A stretch of 64,000 nucleotides of DNA from positions 1 through 64,000 of the forward strand of contig MU394052.1 in assembly GCA_022578605.1 (NCBI GenBank), given 5' to 3'. The DNA is from Camillea tinctor. Its lineage: Eukaryota > Ascomycota > Sordariomycetes > Xylariales > Xylariaceae. Within the stretch, counting starts at the first letter, position 1. Every line of letters begins with the position of its first letter. The notes beneath the pieces were generated by a model, which ran no database searches, had not been told where the DNA came from, and saw only the letters and a list, made by a program, of their open reading frames with translations. The position numbers were made by a program, and so were the translations under genes. Shown here one piece after another: positions 21,616-35,713 of the stretch.

Positions 21616-22171
21616 TTCTAGTGCCCTGCCTCTGCCTATCTTTCCACCAAACCTACTTATTATACCTACGCCTATATAACCAACCTATACATGTTCCCCC
21701 CTCCCCTCCCCTCCCCTCTCCCTAATCCCCAAAATTCTCACGCACATCTCCACAAATCCAAACCAGCACATCTACAACAACACAGAGCAGACAGAGGCGC
21801 TATACTCATCAGTACGAAAAGAGTCAGAGATGCAAGGCATCAAGGGGATCCACGTTCATGAGATTATCCCCCCCGAGACGGCGGGATATACTCTATCCTA
21901 CCGGCCCAGAAAATAGATCCCATTAAACGTTTTTCGCCCCCCCGAAAAGAAGCTCTTTGTATTAGCCCTATGGATGTGTTTCTCCCACTTTTAGGCCATA
22001 AAAAAACCTGGTTATCCCCCCTTACTTGAGGGGTTTCGGTATATCGTACAAAGCTTTTGTTTTTAGTTTTAGTTTTTTTCATGTTCATCATCGTCTATTG
22101 CGGTTGCAGTACTGGCTGGCGCGTCCCAATCACCTTTCCCCCCTCTCTCTTTCTAAACCACAAAAAAAAGA
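21616..22171. other. Convergent intergenic
   Basis: About 560 bases between the 3' ends of the SWIM-finger and RPN8 genes. CT-rich near 21690-21725 and 22130-22160. Nothing else seen. Confidence 0.5.
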
Positions 22172-23393
22172 TTATTTCTTCTTCTCCTTGTCACTCCCCT
22201 TTTCCGACGCATCGCCGTTGACGCCATTAGCGCCGTTCTCCTTCTTCTCCTTATCGTCCTTGGCGGCGGCGGCGGCCTCCTCCTTCTTGGCCTCCTTCTC
22301 CTCCTGCTGTTGTCGGTTCTGGATCTTGTTCTCGATTAGGTCGTGGAAGGCGGTGATGGCGCGGATCAGACTGCTCAGGTAAATAGCCAGGAGCTGGTCG
22401 TTCGTCTTGACGCTCATGGCGTAGCCCAGCTCGCCCATGTGGCCGCCCTTGGCGTCGGCGCCGGGCTTGGGCGTTGAGAGGTTGGGTAGTAGATTGAATA
22501 TGTCCTGGAGGTTCCCTAGCACGGCGTGGTTCACGGGCAGCTGGCCCTCCTGGACTTTCTGTAGATAGGCTTGGATTTCTCGTAATCGGAGGTGCAGACC
22601 CTGCAGGGACTGTAGTTGGTTGGTAATGCGGGTAGACAGGGTGCCGATGGCAACATCGCGAATATCACGTAGGAGGTGCTCGACACCAATTTCTTCTGCT
22701 TCCTCGGCCTCGATGGTAGAAGGTGTGTGGACGAAGGTTTTCGATGTGGTGGTGCCATCCTATAAATTACAATTAGCCAAGCTATCTAGGATGGTAGTAG
22801 TAGTAGCATCAGCATAAACCTACATCCTTGATCTCTTCTACTGCGAAGTAAGCGTCGGTGGGCACACCCGACTCCTTAGGCTGGACATCTATAATGACTA
22901 GCAGGGGGTTGGGGGTATATCTCTTGAATAGCTCGTTGATCTCGAGATCGGACGCGCGCAGCTTGGGGCCCGAGTGGTACCAGCCTATTAGCTTCTCGCG
23001 GGCATTGACTTTCTTGAACATGTCGTTCATGTTCTCGACATAGTTGTGATCCAAGAACCAGACAGAAGGGTCGTCGTTGTCCTCCTCGAAGGGAACTATA
23101 GGAAGTGGTAGAATTGCCATGTTAGTCAGTCAATCCGAGTTAACCCTACCTACAGCAGGAAGGTGGGCAAATGGGTATATAGATTGTGGATGTAGGTATC
23201 AAGACGGACCTGCAAAGCTGTTGGATACCCGAACATTCTTTCCATCATTCTGACCCAGTAGTACACCGACTACACGCTTCCGTGTACCTTTGGCTACTCG
23301 GTTGTAGTGATCTACGACGGATAGGAGGACGAGGGGGGCGACGGTGACATTTCTGCTCACGAAGGAGAGGGTTTCTGCCGTAGTGGCGGGCAT
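22172..23393 (-). CDS. rpn8: 26S proteasome regulatory subunit Rpn8
   Basis: Three exons, 23393-23210, 23095-22824 and 22759-22172, give 347 residues, the usual length. Rpn8 is the non-catalytic MPN-domain partner of the deubiquitinase Rpn11 in the proteasome lid. [20 protein letters not shown] starts the MPN domain; [32 protein letters not shown] and [13 protein letters not shown] follow. The MPN site lacks the His-x-His and Ser/Asp zinc ligands of active JAMM enzymes, as in all Rpn8 proteins. The C-terminal helices ([10 protein letters not shown]..., [15 protein letters not shown]) and the Lys/Glu-rich tail are typical. An in-frame Met 11 codons upstream exists, but the start at 23393 matches the family. 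Donors are GTCCGT and GTAGGT. Confidence 0.95.
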
Positions 23394-25269
23394 AGTGACG
23401 GCGGGGAAAGGATGGGAGGGATACAAGAAGTTGTTGTGGTCGATTTCGGGTTAGAAATGGTTATGTTATCTGGTTACAAGAAAGAGTAGATGGGGGTTTG
23501 GTGGTTTTGGTAGATTTGGGTACAGATACGAATAAGATGATAAAGTATGGGAGTATGAGAAGGCTGTCGTAAGAGGTGAGGCTGCCTTCCGCACACCATA
23601 CCTAGCTTAAGGCTTCTTGATTGAGCTTAGCGTTATGCAGCTTAACCATGCACTGACCCGCTATGGTTGAGGCTTTAGTTTTAGCTACAGGGTGAGCTGG
23701 GTGAGGTCAGTTAGATCAGATGTGGCTTAGGTACTTGTCTAGTTGTGGCTGGAATTTAAAAGCCTAGGTAAGGTTTTCATTCCGTCATAGGTACACATAC
23801 CACATATACATGTAGGTACATACTACCCCATTACCTACATCTTTGCATGTGCGCTTCTTGGGCTTACTCCGTACCTACCTAGACCCCTCTTGTACCGCAC
23901 GACCGGGAGGAAGCTTTTATCTTTTTTTTGAAGATAAATTATTTGATCGTGATGTATTTGTAATTTTCCCCTGAAGGACAGGATTTCTGGATTTCTGCTG
24001 AGTGAGATAAAAAATCACATCCCGGCAATTCCCGTAGATAAGTCATTTAATTATTTGATTTTTCTTTCTTCTTCTTTTTCTGAAGAGGTATTTTTCTTGA
24101 AATGAGTAAGAGGAGTGCATCCTATACAGATCGTTGTTGTAAGTGCTGGTACTGTGCATCATTGGTCCCGACCTATCCGTTTCACCATGTATTCCGAAAG
24201 TCCCACGTGTAGGTGGATAGTGGATATAGGGAATAAGCAAATATGTAAATCGCGAGGAACTAGGGCGGCGGGTATAAGGAGATGAGTAACTTGAATTAAC
24301 AGAGTCCCTAAGAGTATGTCCGTAGACGGGATATAATATACTACCTAGACTACTACTGATGTCAATTCAATCGTCAAGTGTCTCTAAGGCTTACCCCAAC
24401 TATATAAGTTCCGTAATGCCGAACAACCTAAGGTTAGTCTATCCAGTAGTATAAGATTGATAAGTTAAAAACAGTACATTAGTAGAAATACGTTGACCTC
24501 GGCGGCCCAACGGAATAAAAAAAAAGCAGATCGAGGAAAAAAAAAAAAAAAGACCAGGTATAGTATGTGTAGGTACCTACCTAGGCAGGTACATAGGGGA
24601 GCTTCGTTGCCAAAAGCTTAGAAGCCATGCATCTAGCTATGTAAATAGAAAAATAACCGAGCTTTCTAGCTAATCAGCAATAAGATAAAAGGCTAAGCTG
24701 GCTAAGACGGGGCTCGGCGGTATCCCAGGTACGGGATACCACAAGGTACGGGATACATACAGTACACCATCTTTACATGTCACCTGGTGACATTACATTA
24801 CATATGTGTGCACTACCAAGTGTAGGTACCTAGGTACATACTAGAAATTGAGCACGGTCCATATAATAAGTCCCACTTATCCCAAGTACCTGCAGCCACT
24901 AAGAAGCGTCAATTGGTAGGTTAGTACTGTATTAGTAGTACATACGTCGTGACCTGCGAAACATATTTGTCGCAACCTGGCTTATGTATTCTTGTTCCAT
25001 GTCTCTAGTCTTGTCCATTTCTTGTCCCTTCATCCTAGCAAAGTCCCGACTTCGCATGCTTCAACCTTTTTTCCCACCTTTTAACTGCTTCTTCTCTCCC
25101 TCTCCTCTCTCTCCTTCTTTCCTTCTGCTTTACTTCTCTCTCTTCGGATCCTCTTGGTCTTTTTTTTCCTTTTCCCCCTTCTCTAACTTTTGTATACTAA
25201 TCGTCTAATAATCCCTCGCCCTCTCTGCCTTGGTCAGGCTTCTTTCCCTTAACGAGAGCTATTCAGAAA
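23394..25269. promoter_or_regulatory. Divergent promoter region, RPN8 / adenylate kinase
   Basis: About 1.9 kb between divergent genes. Repeated GGTACCTACCTAGGCAGGTAC-type palindromic blocks lie near 24571-24595 and 24820-24840. TACGGGATACC repeats lie near 24730-24755. The 24990-25210 part is C/T-rich, as in many fungal leaders. No supported gene. Confidence 0.5.
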
Positions 25270-26364
<1,095 letters not shown>

Positions 26365-28023
26365 ACCGATGAATGCTTGCCCTTCATCCTCGACTTATCT
26401 TCGATGCTGTTTCTAATGTTTGGCGGTATATAAGAGTGCCATAGAAGTTTACTCTGATTCATTCCCACTTTTCTTGGGTCGGAGGGAGAGGCTATAATGC
26501 GTCCCAGATCCCCAAGTTCTACTGGAAGCCGCGAGTGACAGAAGTCACGCGAGAGAAGAGATGTGAGTTGACTTATGAGATGGACGACTATTTCGAAACG
26601 AGCAACCAGAAGTGACGAAACGAAGAGAGGGTTAAGGGGAGGGGAATGAAAGGAAAGCCGCGCACGCAGGACAAATGACATCGGGGGTTGTATTATATGG
26701 ATTCTTCGTCGTCATCGTCGGCCTGTGTATGTAGCTATGCCGCACCAGATCCGGCCTTTCTGAATGAGAAAAAAAAGAGAGATGTATCGTGGAATGTCTT
26801 CACTGTTGATTTTACTTACACCCTTGAACGGTTCAGCATATATATATCTATCAATACCATTTTTCTCTTCCCCCTTTTTCCTCTTTATTGCAGTTAAGCT
26901 AGGATTTTTTTACTTTATTTTTACGAGCTATAATATTAACGCGACCCACGTGGTATATTATATCGCTTCTTAGTGCCCAAAAAAAATGAAAATGAAAAGG
27001 GAAAAGCATGTGAAAGTTGGCCGGTTAACATTGGTTCTGGAGATAGGAGGAACAAAATAGGTGGACCCGCTTCCGGTATATGGACGAGGACCGGGGATTG
27101 CTCTCAGTCCTACAACCCCTACCTACCTAACCAACATACCAACTAATTAGAGAGAGAGAAAAAAAGAAAAACTGTAAAATAGGTGAAATAAGGAATGCTA
27201 TAGGTTCTATCAATCCCAGCATACCCCAACCCAGGGGAAAAAGGGGTTGTGATCGAAGGGAACAAATTTCTATATAAGTAAGTGAGCGGGAACCCACCAT
27301 ATCATCACACACACACATGCGCGCACATACAAACCGACACACTCGCGGAAAGAAAAGAGAATATAATATATACCCCACGAAAGCACTTAGGTTCTAGATA
27401 CTTCGATTCGAGGATTACATATCTATTTCGGTATGTTCATAACATCCGCCCCGCTATACTATATATAGAAAACAAAATCTGGTAATGGGGAAAGGAAACT
27501 ATGAGGGTATGGTATGGTATGGTATGGTATGGTATCAACTAATTCCCACTCGTGCATTGCAAGGAAAAAAAACCCCCAAAAAGCCCTTTCCGTATCAAAA
27601 AAAAAAGAAAATCGCGCGGTATAAACGTCAAAAGGGGGTGGAAGAAGAAAAATCAACATAGAAATAAAAAAAAGGGGGGTCGGTTAAGTAAGGTAAGGTA
27701 AGGCAAAAAAAAAAAAAAGTTAAGCATCAAGCCTACTAATTTCTGCTGTTATGCATCCCCCCATTCGCATTCGCATTCGCATCTCACCACACACTCCTTC
27801 TTCCTCTCCCTCTCTTTCTGTTCATGTCCAAAACCGCTTACTTTTAAAAAACAGAAGAAAAAAGGGTGGCGGTAATTATAGAAAGGGGTTGAAGGACGAA
27901 GAGGAAGAAGAGACAAAAGGAAACAATATATACCAAATCCCTATAATTTAGAAGCGTTTCGTGGGATTTACGTTTTCTTTTTCTCCTTCCCTCTCCTTTC
28001 TAACTCTCTCATGTCCGGTCTTC
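26365..28023. other. Convergent intergenic with short tandem repeats
   Basis: About 1.65 kb between the 3' ends of the adenylate kinase and Hook genes. It holds six GGTAT units (27506-27535), GCATTCGCATTCGCATTCGCAT (about 27767) and AAGGTAAGGTAAGGC (about 27690). A (CA)n tract lies at 27303-27320. No gene is supported. Confidence 0.55.
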
Positions 28024-31000
28024 CTATCTCCGGGGTGTAGCTACAAGTCCAATGTTAGTACTAATACACACAAATTTACTAGGGATGAGGGGAGGGGGGT
28101 ATATTTCAGTAAGGACTAGGTTTTATATATCAGTCACACAAATCTGACACTCACCATTCACCAATTGCCGCTGCTTGTTTAGCCAGCTGCGGGGGACGTC
28201 GTTGCGGCGCTGCAGCACCACGTGGTTGCTCTGCAGTCTGCTAGACAGGTCGTACCAGGCGGTGGCGATCATCGCGTTCTCGCGCTGCAGGTTCTTGATG
28301 ACCTTTTCGGCTTGGGCCTGTGAAGCAAGAAAAGAAAGAAAGATTTCTACGTCAGTATATCGATTCCACGGAAAAGGTAAAGTTCACAGTTAAGAAGTAA
28401 AAAAAAAAAAAAAAAGCTGGCTTCATGCCAATCATCACTCGGACAGGACGCGAGATACACGACGATGATGATCGTCACGGAAGAGATCGAATAGAGAACA
28501 CGGGAGATGCGAAGAATGTACAGATGATATTAAATATCAACGTGCTCGAGTGGCACTTTTTATTCGGCCAAAACGCCAGTTTCCGTAAACCTAGAAAAAT
28601 ATTTATAACGAGTGAAATGTTACATACCTTTTGAGCCTCAACATCTGAACCGGAGCGGACGGCCTTGATCGTCCTTTCAAGTTCGCGATTCTTGAGCTCA
28701 GATTGTTCGAATTGCTATAAAAAAACGAACCATATGTTAGTCTCTATCTGTACCAGCCATTGAGAATCTTATATAAGAACAAAGGGAAAATGTGAACAAA
28801 GGAAAAAAATTAGACTATGTGTAATGGCGAATGCCTAGCCAATCAGCCCAGCTTCTTGACCTCTTGATCTGACGATGTTTGAAGTTTCGTTCTGGGACAG
28901 CCGGGCCGGCAGATCTCATAGCCATGCGGGTAGGGGAACGGTATCTTGGGTGACCAGACGGTGCCGGGGAACTACGGCTGCTGCCACGTGAGAGAACGGG
29001 CGAGACAGGGTAGTCCGGCACGCCAATCGACCCATTCTCCTGAACCTGGTAAGGGTAAAAGCCGTCCTGAGGCTCTTCTTTCTTTATTCCAAACCAGGGG
29101 CTTATTAAAGACTCCCACATAGATTGACGCTTGATGCAGACGCTTACGACGTCGGGGTCACTGTCCTCGTCGCCTGAAGAAGATCCAGCTTCTTCGGATG
29201 TGTCTTCTGACGTAGAAATCGAACGTACCTGCTGTAGCTGCTTGTATCTCGTCCGGAGCTTCTCCATCTTCTCAGACTGTTTGGCGCTGTCTGTGCTGAC
29301 GTTCTGCCCATCGGCTGCCTTCTGCAGCTCGCGGTTTGCTTGCTCGGCCTCGCGGCGGAGTTCGTCTTTCTCGATGAAGGCGGTCAAAAGTTGCTTCTGC
29401 ATAGCTTCCGACTCGTCCTTCAGCGCTTTGTACTTCTTCCGGTCCGCATCAAGTTCGGCACGGAGAGAAACCGCAAGCATGCCGTCGGTCTTCTTCAATT
29501 CGGCAAGGGCGTCCAAGCTCGACTTTTCTACAGCGTTTACTTTATCCGCATCATTAGCATCATTTTCGTCCATGAGGTATTCCATAACAATAGCCTTACA
29601 GTCGCCACGGGCTTCCAATAGAGCACGTTCCGAGTCTGCGAACTGCTGCTTGAGGGCTTCGAGTTCCCTCTCGACTTGCTTTGTTCGGCTCTGCTCCGCA
29701 AGGACTTGGGTCCGTAGGTTCGAATAGGCTTCCTCCCTAATGTAATCTGACATCAGCCACTTTGTGCCCGGAGCCAAATCATAGCAAGCTTGTATAGCTT
29801 GGACTAACCCATTTTCGCCCATGTTCTGAATGAGTGCATCGAGCTGGTTCTGGCCGACTGCGTATCGCTCGAATATGTCGTTGTACTTATCTTGTATAGA
29901 TTGACGAGAAGCACGCATGTCTTCGATCTCCTGAATTAGCTGGCCTTTCTCCGTCTCAGTACCTATGCTGCTCTTAAGAATAGCATTTTCTGCCCGTAGA
30001 CGTTGCACTTCGAGATTTCCCAGAGAGAGGGTATTAGTAGATTCGCTGAGCTCATCTTCAAGCGAGGTTGCCCGGACCACCGGTGAGTCCTCCGGAGCGG
30101 TTGAAGGATCAAACATCATGACCTTCTCCTGAAGATCCTTGACCACAGCCTCGTCAAGCTGGCTCCGTTGTTCTAGATCACCCACGCGCAACCGCAACTC
30201 GTTATTCTGTGCAGCCAAAAGGAGTTTTTGGTCTCTGAAGTTGGCAATGTCGATCTCGTAGCCTTGCATCTTAGTTGCATACGCTTCCGACTCGCGCTTT
30301 AACGTCTCGATTCTCAACCGGGCATTTTCGAGCTCTTCATAAGCCTTGGAGAGGTCCATCCTGTCATTCTGTAGTGTCTTTAGTTCAGCTTCTAGGGGTT
30401 TCAGTGCCTCGAGCTTCTTTCGAAGGTTATCGGCCATGTTAGCTTTTTTCGAAAGCTCCTCATTCTTCGACTTAAGCTCCTGGTTCTCGTCGATGAGCGA
30501 TTCGGCCTTCTGCGACATAGCTTCAAGACGGCTCTTGTCCTTGAGAAGCCGCTCTTTCTCCTCAACCAAGAAATTCCTCTCGTTCTCCAAATTGGCAATG
30601 AGCGACTCATTTTCTTTCAGCTGGCGCTGAAGCCGATGTCGGTCGAAGTTACCTGCTTCTGACTCGATCTGCTTATGCAGTTGCTCATTCTCATCCTGGA
30701 GCTCCTCGTGTTTTCTTACCAACTCGTCGTAATTGTCTTGGAGACGGTCCAACCGCACTCTCAGGCCGCCGGCCATCCGCTTGGCTTCCTCTGCTTCACG
30801 CTGCAGATGGGCAAGCGCAGCCTCCTGTGCAAGGTCAGCATCAAGGTTCGCGGCGCTGGTGCCGGCATCGATATCGGTCTCGACGATATCTATTCCCTGG
30901 GCGAGTCTGGCCTCGACCTCTTGGAGGATCTGGAAGACAGACTGCTGATATTTTTCGTTTAGTCCGGTAACTAAGGTGACATATCGGGAGTTGTCGTCTT

Positions 31001-31601
31001 CGCGGAAACAGGCGGCGCACACAAAAGCGACCAAGATCTGGAAACATAGTTTAGCCACTGGTCTATACGCTTCGGAAGCTGGTTGAGAGGATGCTCCATT
31101 GGCAAAGGGCCGGGAAGAGCCGTCTGATACGGGCCGCGAAGGGTTATTCACCTCAAACATGCCCGTCCGCGTAGGTTCTCGGTCTAGGGCCTGGAAATCG
31201 ATGTTCTTGATCAGGGGTTCGATCTTGGGGCAGTTCCGTCTCGCAAAGTCGATCAAGCCCATGTGTATAATATGAAGGTTCCTCCTCCGGGCGCCATCGT
31301 CGGCAACGGAGGCGGCAAGGCTCTGCTGGAATCTCTCCGGGTTGTATCCGGTATCTAATATTTCAAGTAAGATGGAAAAGATGGCACCGTCGAAGAGGTG
31401 CTCGGGCTTCTTGACCCGCAATTCGTTCTCACGCTCGGGCGGTAAGAGTACAAGCATCGAGTCGGCCTATAATAACACATACAAAGTTAGCAATCATACT
31501 TGAAAAAGCGAAGAGAGAAAAGAGAAAAGAAAGAAAGAAAGATAACATACCCATTCAAGTAAGGCCACCTGAGTGGCCTGGGAGTTGATAGAGGGGATCA
31601 T
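28024..31601 (-). CDS. hookA: Hook-family dynein adaptor (HookA)
   Basis: Exons 31601-31551, 31466-29229, 28714-28628, 28317-28155 and 28040-28024 give 851 residues. All joins are in phase; the last intron has TACTAAC as branch site. Hook proteins link early endosomes to dynein-dynactin through an N-terminal calponin-homology-like domain (ALLEW, then FDGAIFSILLEILDTGYNPERF) and a long coiled coil (about residues 220-760). The C-terminal exons code ENAMIATAWYDLSSRLQSNH, VVLQRRNDVPRSWLNKQR, typical of fungal HookA and needed to hold the cargo complex. The large exon does not stop at the GTACGT donor (29228): the frame stays open for 137 more codons to a stop at 28815-28817. An unspliced transcript would thus give a 900-residue form with another tail. 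Confidence 0.92.
28815..29228 (-). other. Open frame inside Hook intron, alternative C-terminal tail
   Basis: In frame with the preceding Hook exon, this part of a 514-nt intron has 137 sense codons before a stop. Its product is Ser-, Pro- and acid-rich at first (SISTSEDTSEE, SSSGDEDSDPDVVS), then has WESLISPWFGIKKEEP, PVSPVLSRGSSRSSPAPSGH, RSPTRMAMRS and a basic aromatic end KRSRSWADWLGIRHYT. The other introns in this window are mostly 50-140 nt, so both the length and the open frame are unusual. It lies between a consensus donor and a T-rich TTTTTTTATAG acceptor, so splicing is also credible. Confidence 0.65.
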
Positions 31602-34600
31602 CGCGCCGGTCGATGATTATATGATGTGTGAAGCAATCGCGGATCGGTAAGGGAGGAAAAAAAAAAGGATCAAAGCGATTTGAGTAGTTGCCGTTGTCAA
31701 CAATCGGTCTCGGTCTCGGAAGATATATCGAAGTAGGTAGGTTTTGGTAAGGTAGGTTTCTCGTTGGGTGGTCGTAGCTGTAAGTAAGAAAAAGGTGTAA
31801 AGGAAAAGAAGTTGACATTCGATGTCAATTAACGAATCATTATCCGTCACTTGTGTCTACACTAGGTATCAAGGGTCAAGGGTCAAGGGTCAAGGATTAA
31901 TAGAGTGTGTAGTACCGTATAAGTGGAGTTGAAAAGAAGAGGGAAGGAAGAAGGAAAGAGGGAAGGATGCTATTTTGTAAGGAAGTGGTAATGGATAGAA
32001 TAAAGAGAGTACAACATTCAACAACGCATTATTCGATTTGAAGGGGTATTGTTTTCTTTTAGTGCTTGTCGATAGTGATCATGAAGCGCATTGTTTGTTT
32101 TCTCTTTATAGCAACAACAACAATAACAATAAAAATAACAATAGTTCTAGATTATGTTGTTCTCTCTCTGTGGATCTCTTTGGGATTGTCTTTTGGGGGA
32201 AAAGAGGGATTTCGGTAAAATCAAAGAAATGCGTACCTAGGTAAGCAGTGATGGAGATGAGGTCGTCACGGCACGGGCCTTAAAACCTGCCCCAGGCCGA
32301 AACTTATTTGGCCCCGTCGAGACCCCACCATAAAAGACCTGAAATGGGTTTAAGGTGTATGGTTGCAGGGGGGTTCGATGCACACTACAGTGACTAAAGT
32401 ACGCAGGAATGTGGTAGGGCAGCAGGTCATAGTTGCTTGAGTACCACGGTACGTAGAAGTAGGTACACATAACTTACATACATTTACGTAGGTAAACTTG
32501 GTGGACCCGGACCTCCTTTTTCTCACTTACAACTACTCGCTTCCTTCCCATGCAGGTGTACGAGTTAGCCGGCTGCATTCTGCATGAACTCCAATGGTTA
32601 TCCGTTACGGCTGACTGCTGCTTGGTTGCTTAGGTACTTACATAGTTATCCAACCCTCCCATCAAACATATCTCTGTTTGGTAATACATGGTGAAAGAGC
32701 AATATTGATCCTTCACTATATAAACAATTATTTTTGATTCAACTTATTTCTTTCACGATTTTTCTTCAAGTATTTAAATCGTCTCTTACGTCGATTAAGT
32801 TTAGCATGCTATAAAGAGGTAGAGTATGTATTGTAACCGTCAAAGTAACCCGTTATGATGAAATTCAATATTCCTTATCGCATCTCATATATCGCAAACA
32901 GCTCTAGTGATGCAACTGCACCGTTGTCGCTTAGTTTCAGACAAGGGTCTATATATTGTACACATGCATACTCGCTGCGTGCCAGATGGTGTCGCACCCA
33001 GCTTCTGTCCGTTTGTTTCATCATTGCGTTTCCACCCAAACTTAAGGAATGCTAGCCAGCTAGTTGGGACTTGGATGATGTAGGCAGTATACCTTAATTA
33101 GTTACACCACATATCTCAAGTACCTCTATATATGTACTCTAACAAGCGGTTCCGCTAAAAAGTAAGGCCTCCGGGGGGGGCCAAAAGATCAGATGAACTC
33201 GCGCGCACAAGGACCGCCAATCTCTCTCCCGCGCAGTTTCATACAAAACTACTTTCCTCTCGAATAGATATTTAAGCATTCTGATAAGCGATAAACAGTA
33301 GTAAATTAAGTAGTAGAATAGCTTGTCCAAAAATATCTCCGCCCACTCAGCCTGATATTGATTTACCTAACCTTAAGACTTGATACTATATACCTAGGTA
33401 GGTTACTACTTATTAGTATCAATCAATCTTCACATTGAAAGTATCAATGTTCCCATCTAGTTACGGAAATAAGAAGAGCGGGGTTGGAGGTTGGGGGACC
33501 AACGCGCAGAAGCAAATCCACCGTCGATCCGTCGCAATGTAGTGTATGTAAGTAACCCAGCGCAGTATAGTTGCAATATTCGCTTTCTCTTTCCTACTAG
33601 CTCCTGGGAATTTCAAAATAAATGTCCTACTAGCGGACTCTCATGTTACCCATTGACGTCTTCCTACCCCTCTTGTTCGAGGTCCCCGGACTACAATATC
33701 TGCCACATGACCCAACAAACGAAACGAGCTCTTCTCTTTAGGGTAATGGTCAAGGATCTCATGTTACCTATGTAATGTGCCGGTGTGCGCATTTCGTAAC
33801 CTGCATCGAGATAGTTTGAGCCAAAGAAACATGCATGCGTACCTACATATGTACATACCCGTTCTACATTATGTAGGTGTGTTGTATACATGTTCCGTGA
33901 ATGCACATACATACTGCATAGATAGGCAGTCTCTCGGGCACCTCACAGACTGTTGGTTGCCGGGCCTTCCGATAGTGCTGCACACGGACGTTGTCGAGTC
34001 GAGTCAGGTATAGTGTAGGTGAGTATTCGGTAGTTACCGGTGAAAGCCCCGACGTGACCATATATTCTCTCTCCCTCTGTCCACCTCCGTCATCCTAGAT
34101 AACACCATCAAGAGAGAACCAAACCAAAGAAAAAAAACATTCCCACACTAAAAGTTCCTTCATCATTCCCAATGTATAGTAGGATAGCGCCAATATATGA
34201 CAAATTACATAGGTCATCTTCGGTATGTAGATGAATTCCCTTTATGCTGCTCAAGTTACAGAATTATGGGTTGTTGCTCCACAGGACCCTTTTTCGAGAC
34301 CTAGACAGAGTCGGCAGCTTTGGAGCAGTATGTACCTTACATATGCAGGTATACTTATAAAAAAGCAAAATGAAAACCTGACGATCGATCGGCGAACCAA
34401 TTATTATGCAACAAGCATACTTCCCTATTTTTTAAGGCGGTAACGTGAGGTAATGTCTATAGCTATGTAGTATTATGTGATATATGATGTCCTCCTGTAA
34501 ATCCTTATCTATATATAAGCTCCCTTTTTTTCTTATGCTCTCTAGACACTTAGAATTCGGTAACTTCTGGGCTTGTCTTCCCCTATACTACATTGCATAC

Positions 34601-35713
34601 ATAATACATATCCATAAAAGGAAGAAGGGAAAAGGAAAAAAGAAATACCTAAATAGAAAAATAAAAATAAAGAAAAGTTACTGATAATCCCTCCTCCCCC
34701 ACATGACATGTGGAGTATAAGACGGGCGATCCTCTTGAGCAAAATCCCTATAATAAGCTCAGGTTTCTTTACTTTACGAGGATAGATTTTTCTTCAGATA
34801 AATCCCCTCCCTCCCTTTTCCCTCGTGTAATACTTCAACAAGGAGATTACACCAGCAAATAACTTTTGCTAAGCTTCTTGCCAGTTTCGACTAGCCACCA
34901 TATACATATACCCTTCGCCACCCCCTACAGGATAAGGACACCGGCCTTCACATACCGTTAACATCCAATAGTCCACCCTATCGTCACAGAGCATAGCAGA
35001 GCGTGATCATATGACATATTCTCAGGTCAGCAGAGATGCCAGGCGCAATAAGCGGGTAAGTATAGTGATATTCCAAAAAAGAAAATGAAGCTATCCTCGA
35101 TATACCCACACCACACGCAAAAGAAGCCGTCATCCCTAGTTTCAAAAAAAAAATTTGGTGAATAATACTATAAAGTCCCAACAACCACGACAAAGCGAAT
35201 GAGGCAAATAACAACATCAAACAAAGAGAACGCCTAATGAAAAATGAAAAAAAATACCCCTCCTTCTTCTCTCTTCGTCTAGCCAAATATACTATGTCAA
35301 CCACCAAAAAACCTGCTCTTGTGTTTCCTTCGAGTCCTTATCTCTCTCCCTCTCCTTTCCCTATTCCTTTCCCCTGTTTTTCGGGTTTCTAGTTTCAAAA
35401 ATAATAACAAGAATAAACTCCTTCGCTTAAAAATTTGTCTCTTTCTTTCTTTTTTTCAAGTTTAATAAGGGGGGGTATCGTTGTTTGTTTGGAGGCTCTC
35501 TCAGCGCCTTGATTCCATCATCATCGTTGTCCTTTTTCTTCTCTTATCCGTGAGGAGAGATATCCCAAACCATCCTATCCATAGTTACGACCATGCGTGA
35601 ATCTGACGGCATATTCCACTCGCTCGTGTTTCTTTCTCCTCTTCTCCGATGCGAAAGGTAGCTGGCGGTAATAGTGAGTAGGCATGGTCTTTCGGTGATA
35701 ATCTACGCTTCGT
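31602..35713. other. Large intergenic span upstream of Hook
   Basis: 4.1 kb with no supported gene. The Hook promoter side has three GGGTCAA units (31873-31893), a CAACAACAACAATAACAATAA run (32110) and purine-rich GAAGG blocks. TACCTAGGTAGG and GTACCTACATATGTACATACC palindrome-rich sequence lies near 33391 and 33840. 34980-35400 is A/T-rich with C/T runs. Open frames are short and lack family features. Confidence 0.5.

Noticed and set aside
34984..35307. 107-codon minus frame with hydrophobic stretches, possible membrane protein
   Set aside because: AT-rich region, irregular composition and no promoter or neighbour signal.
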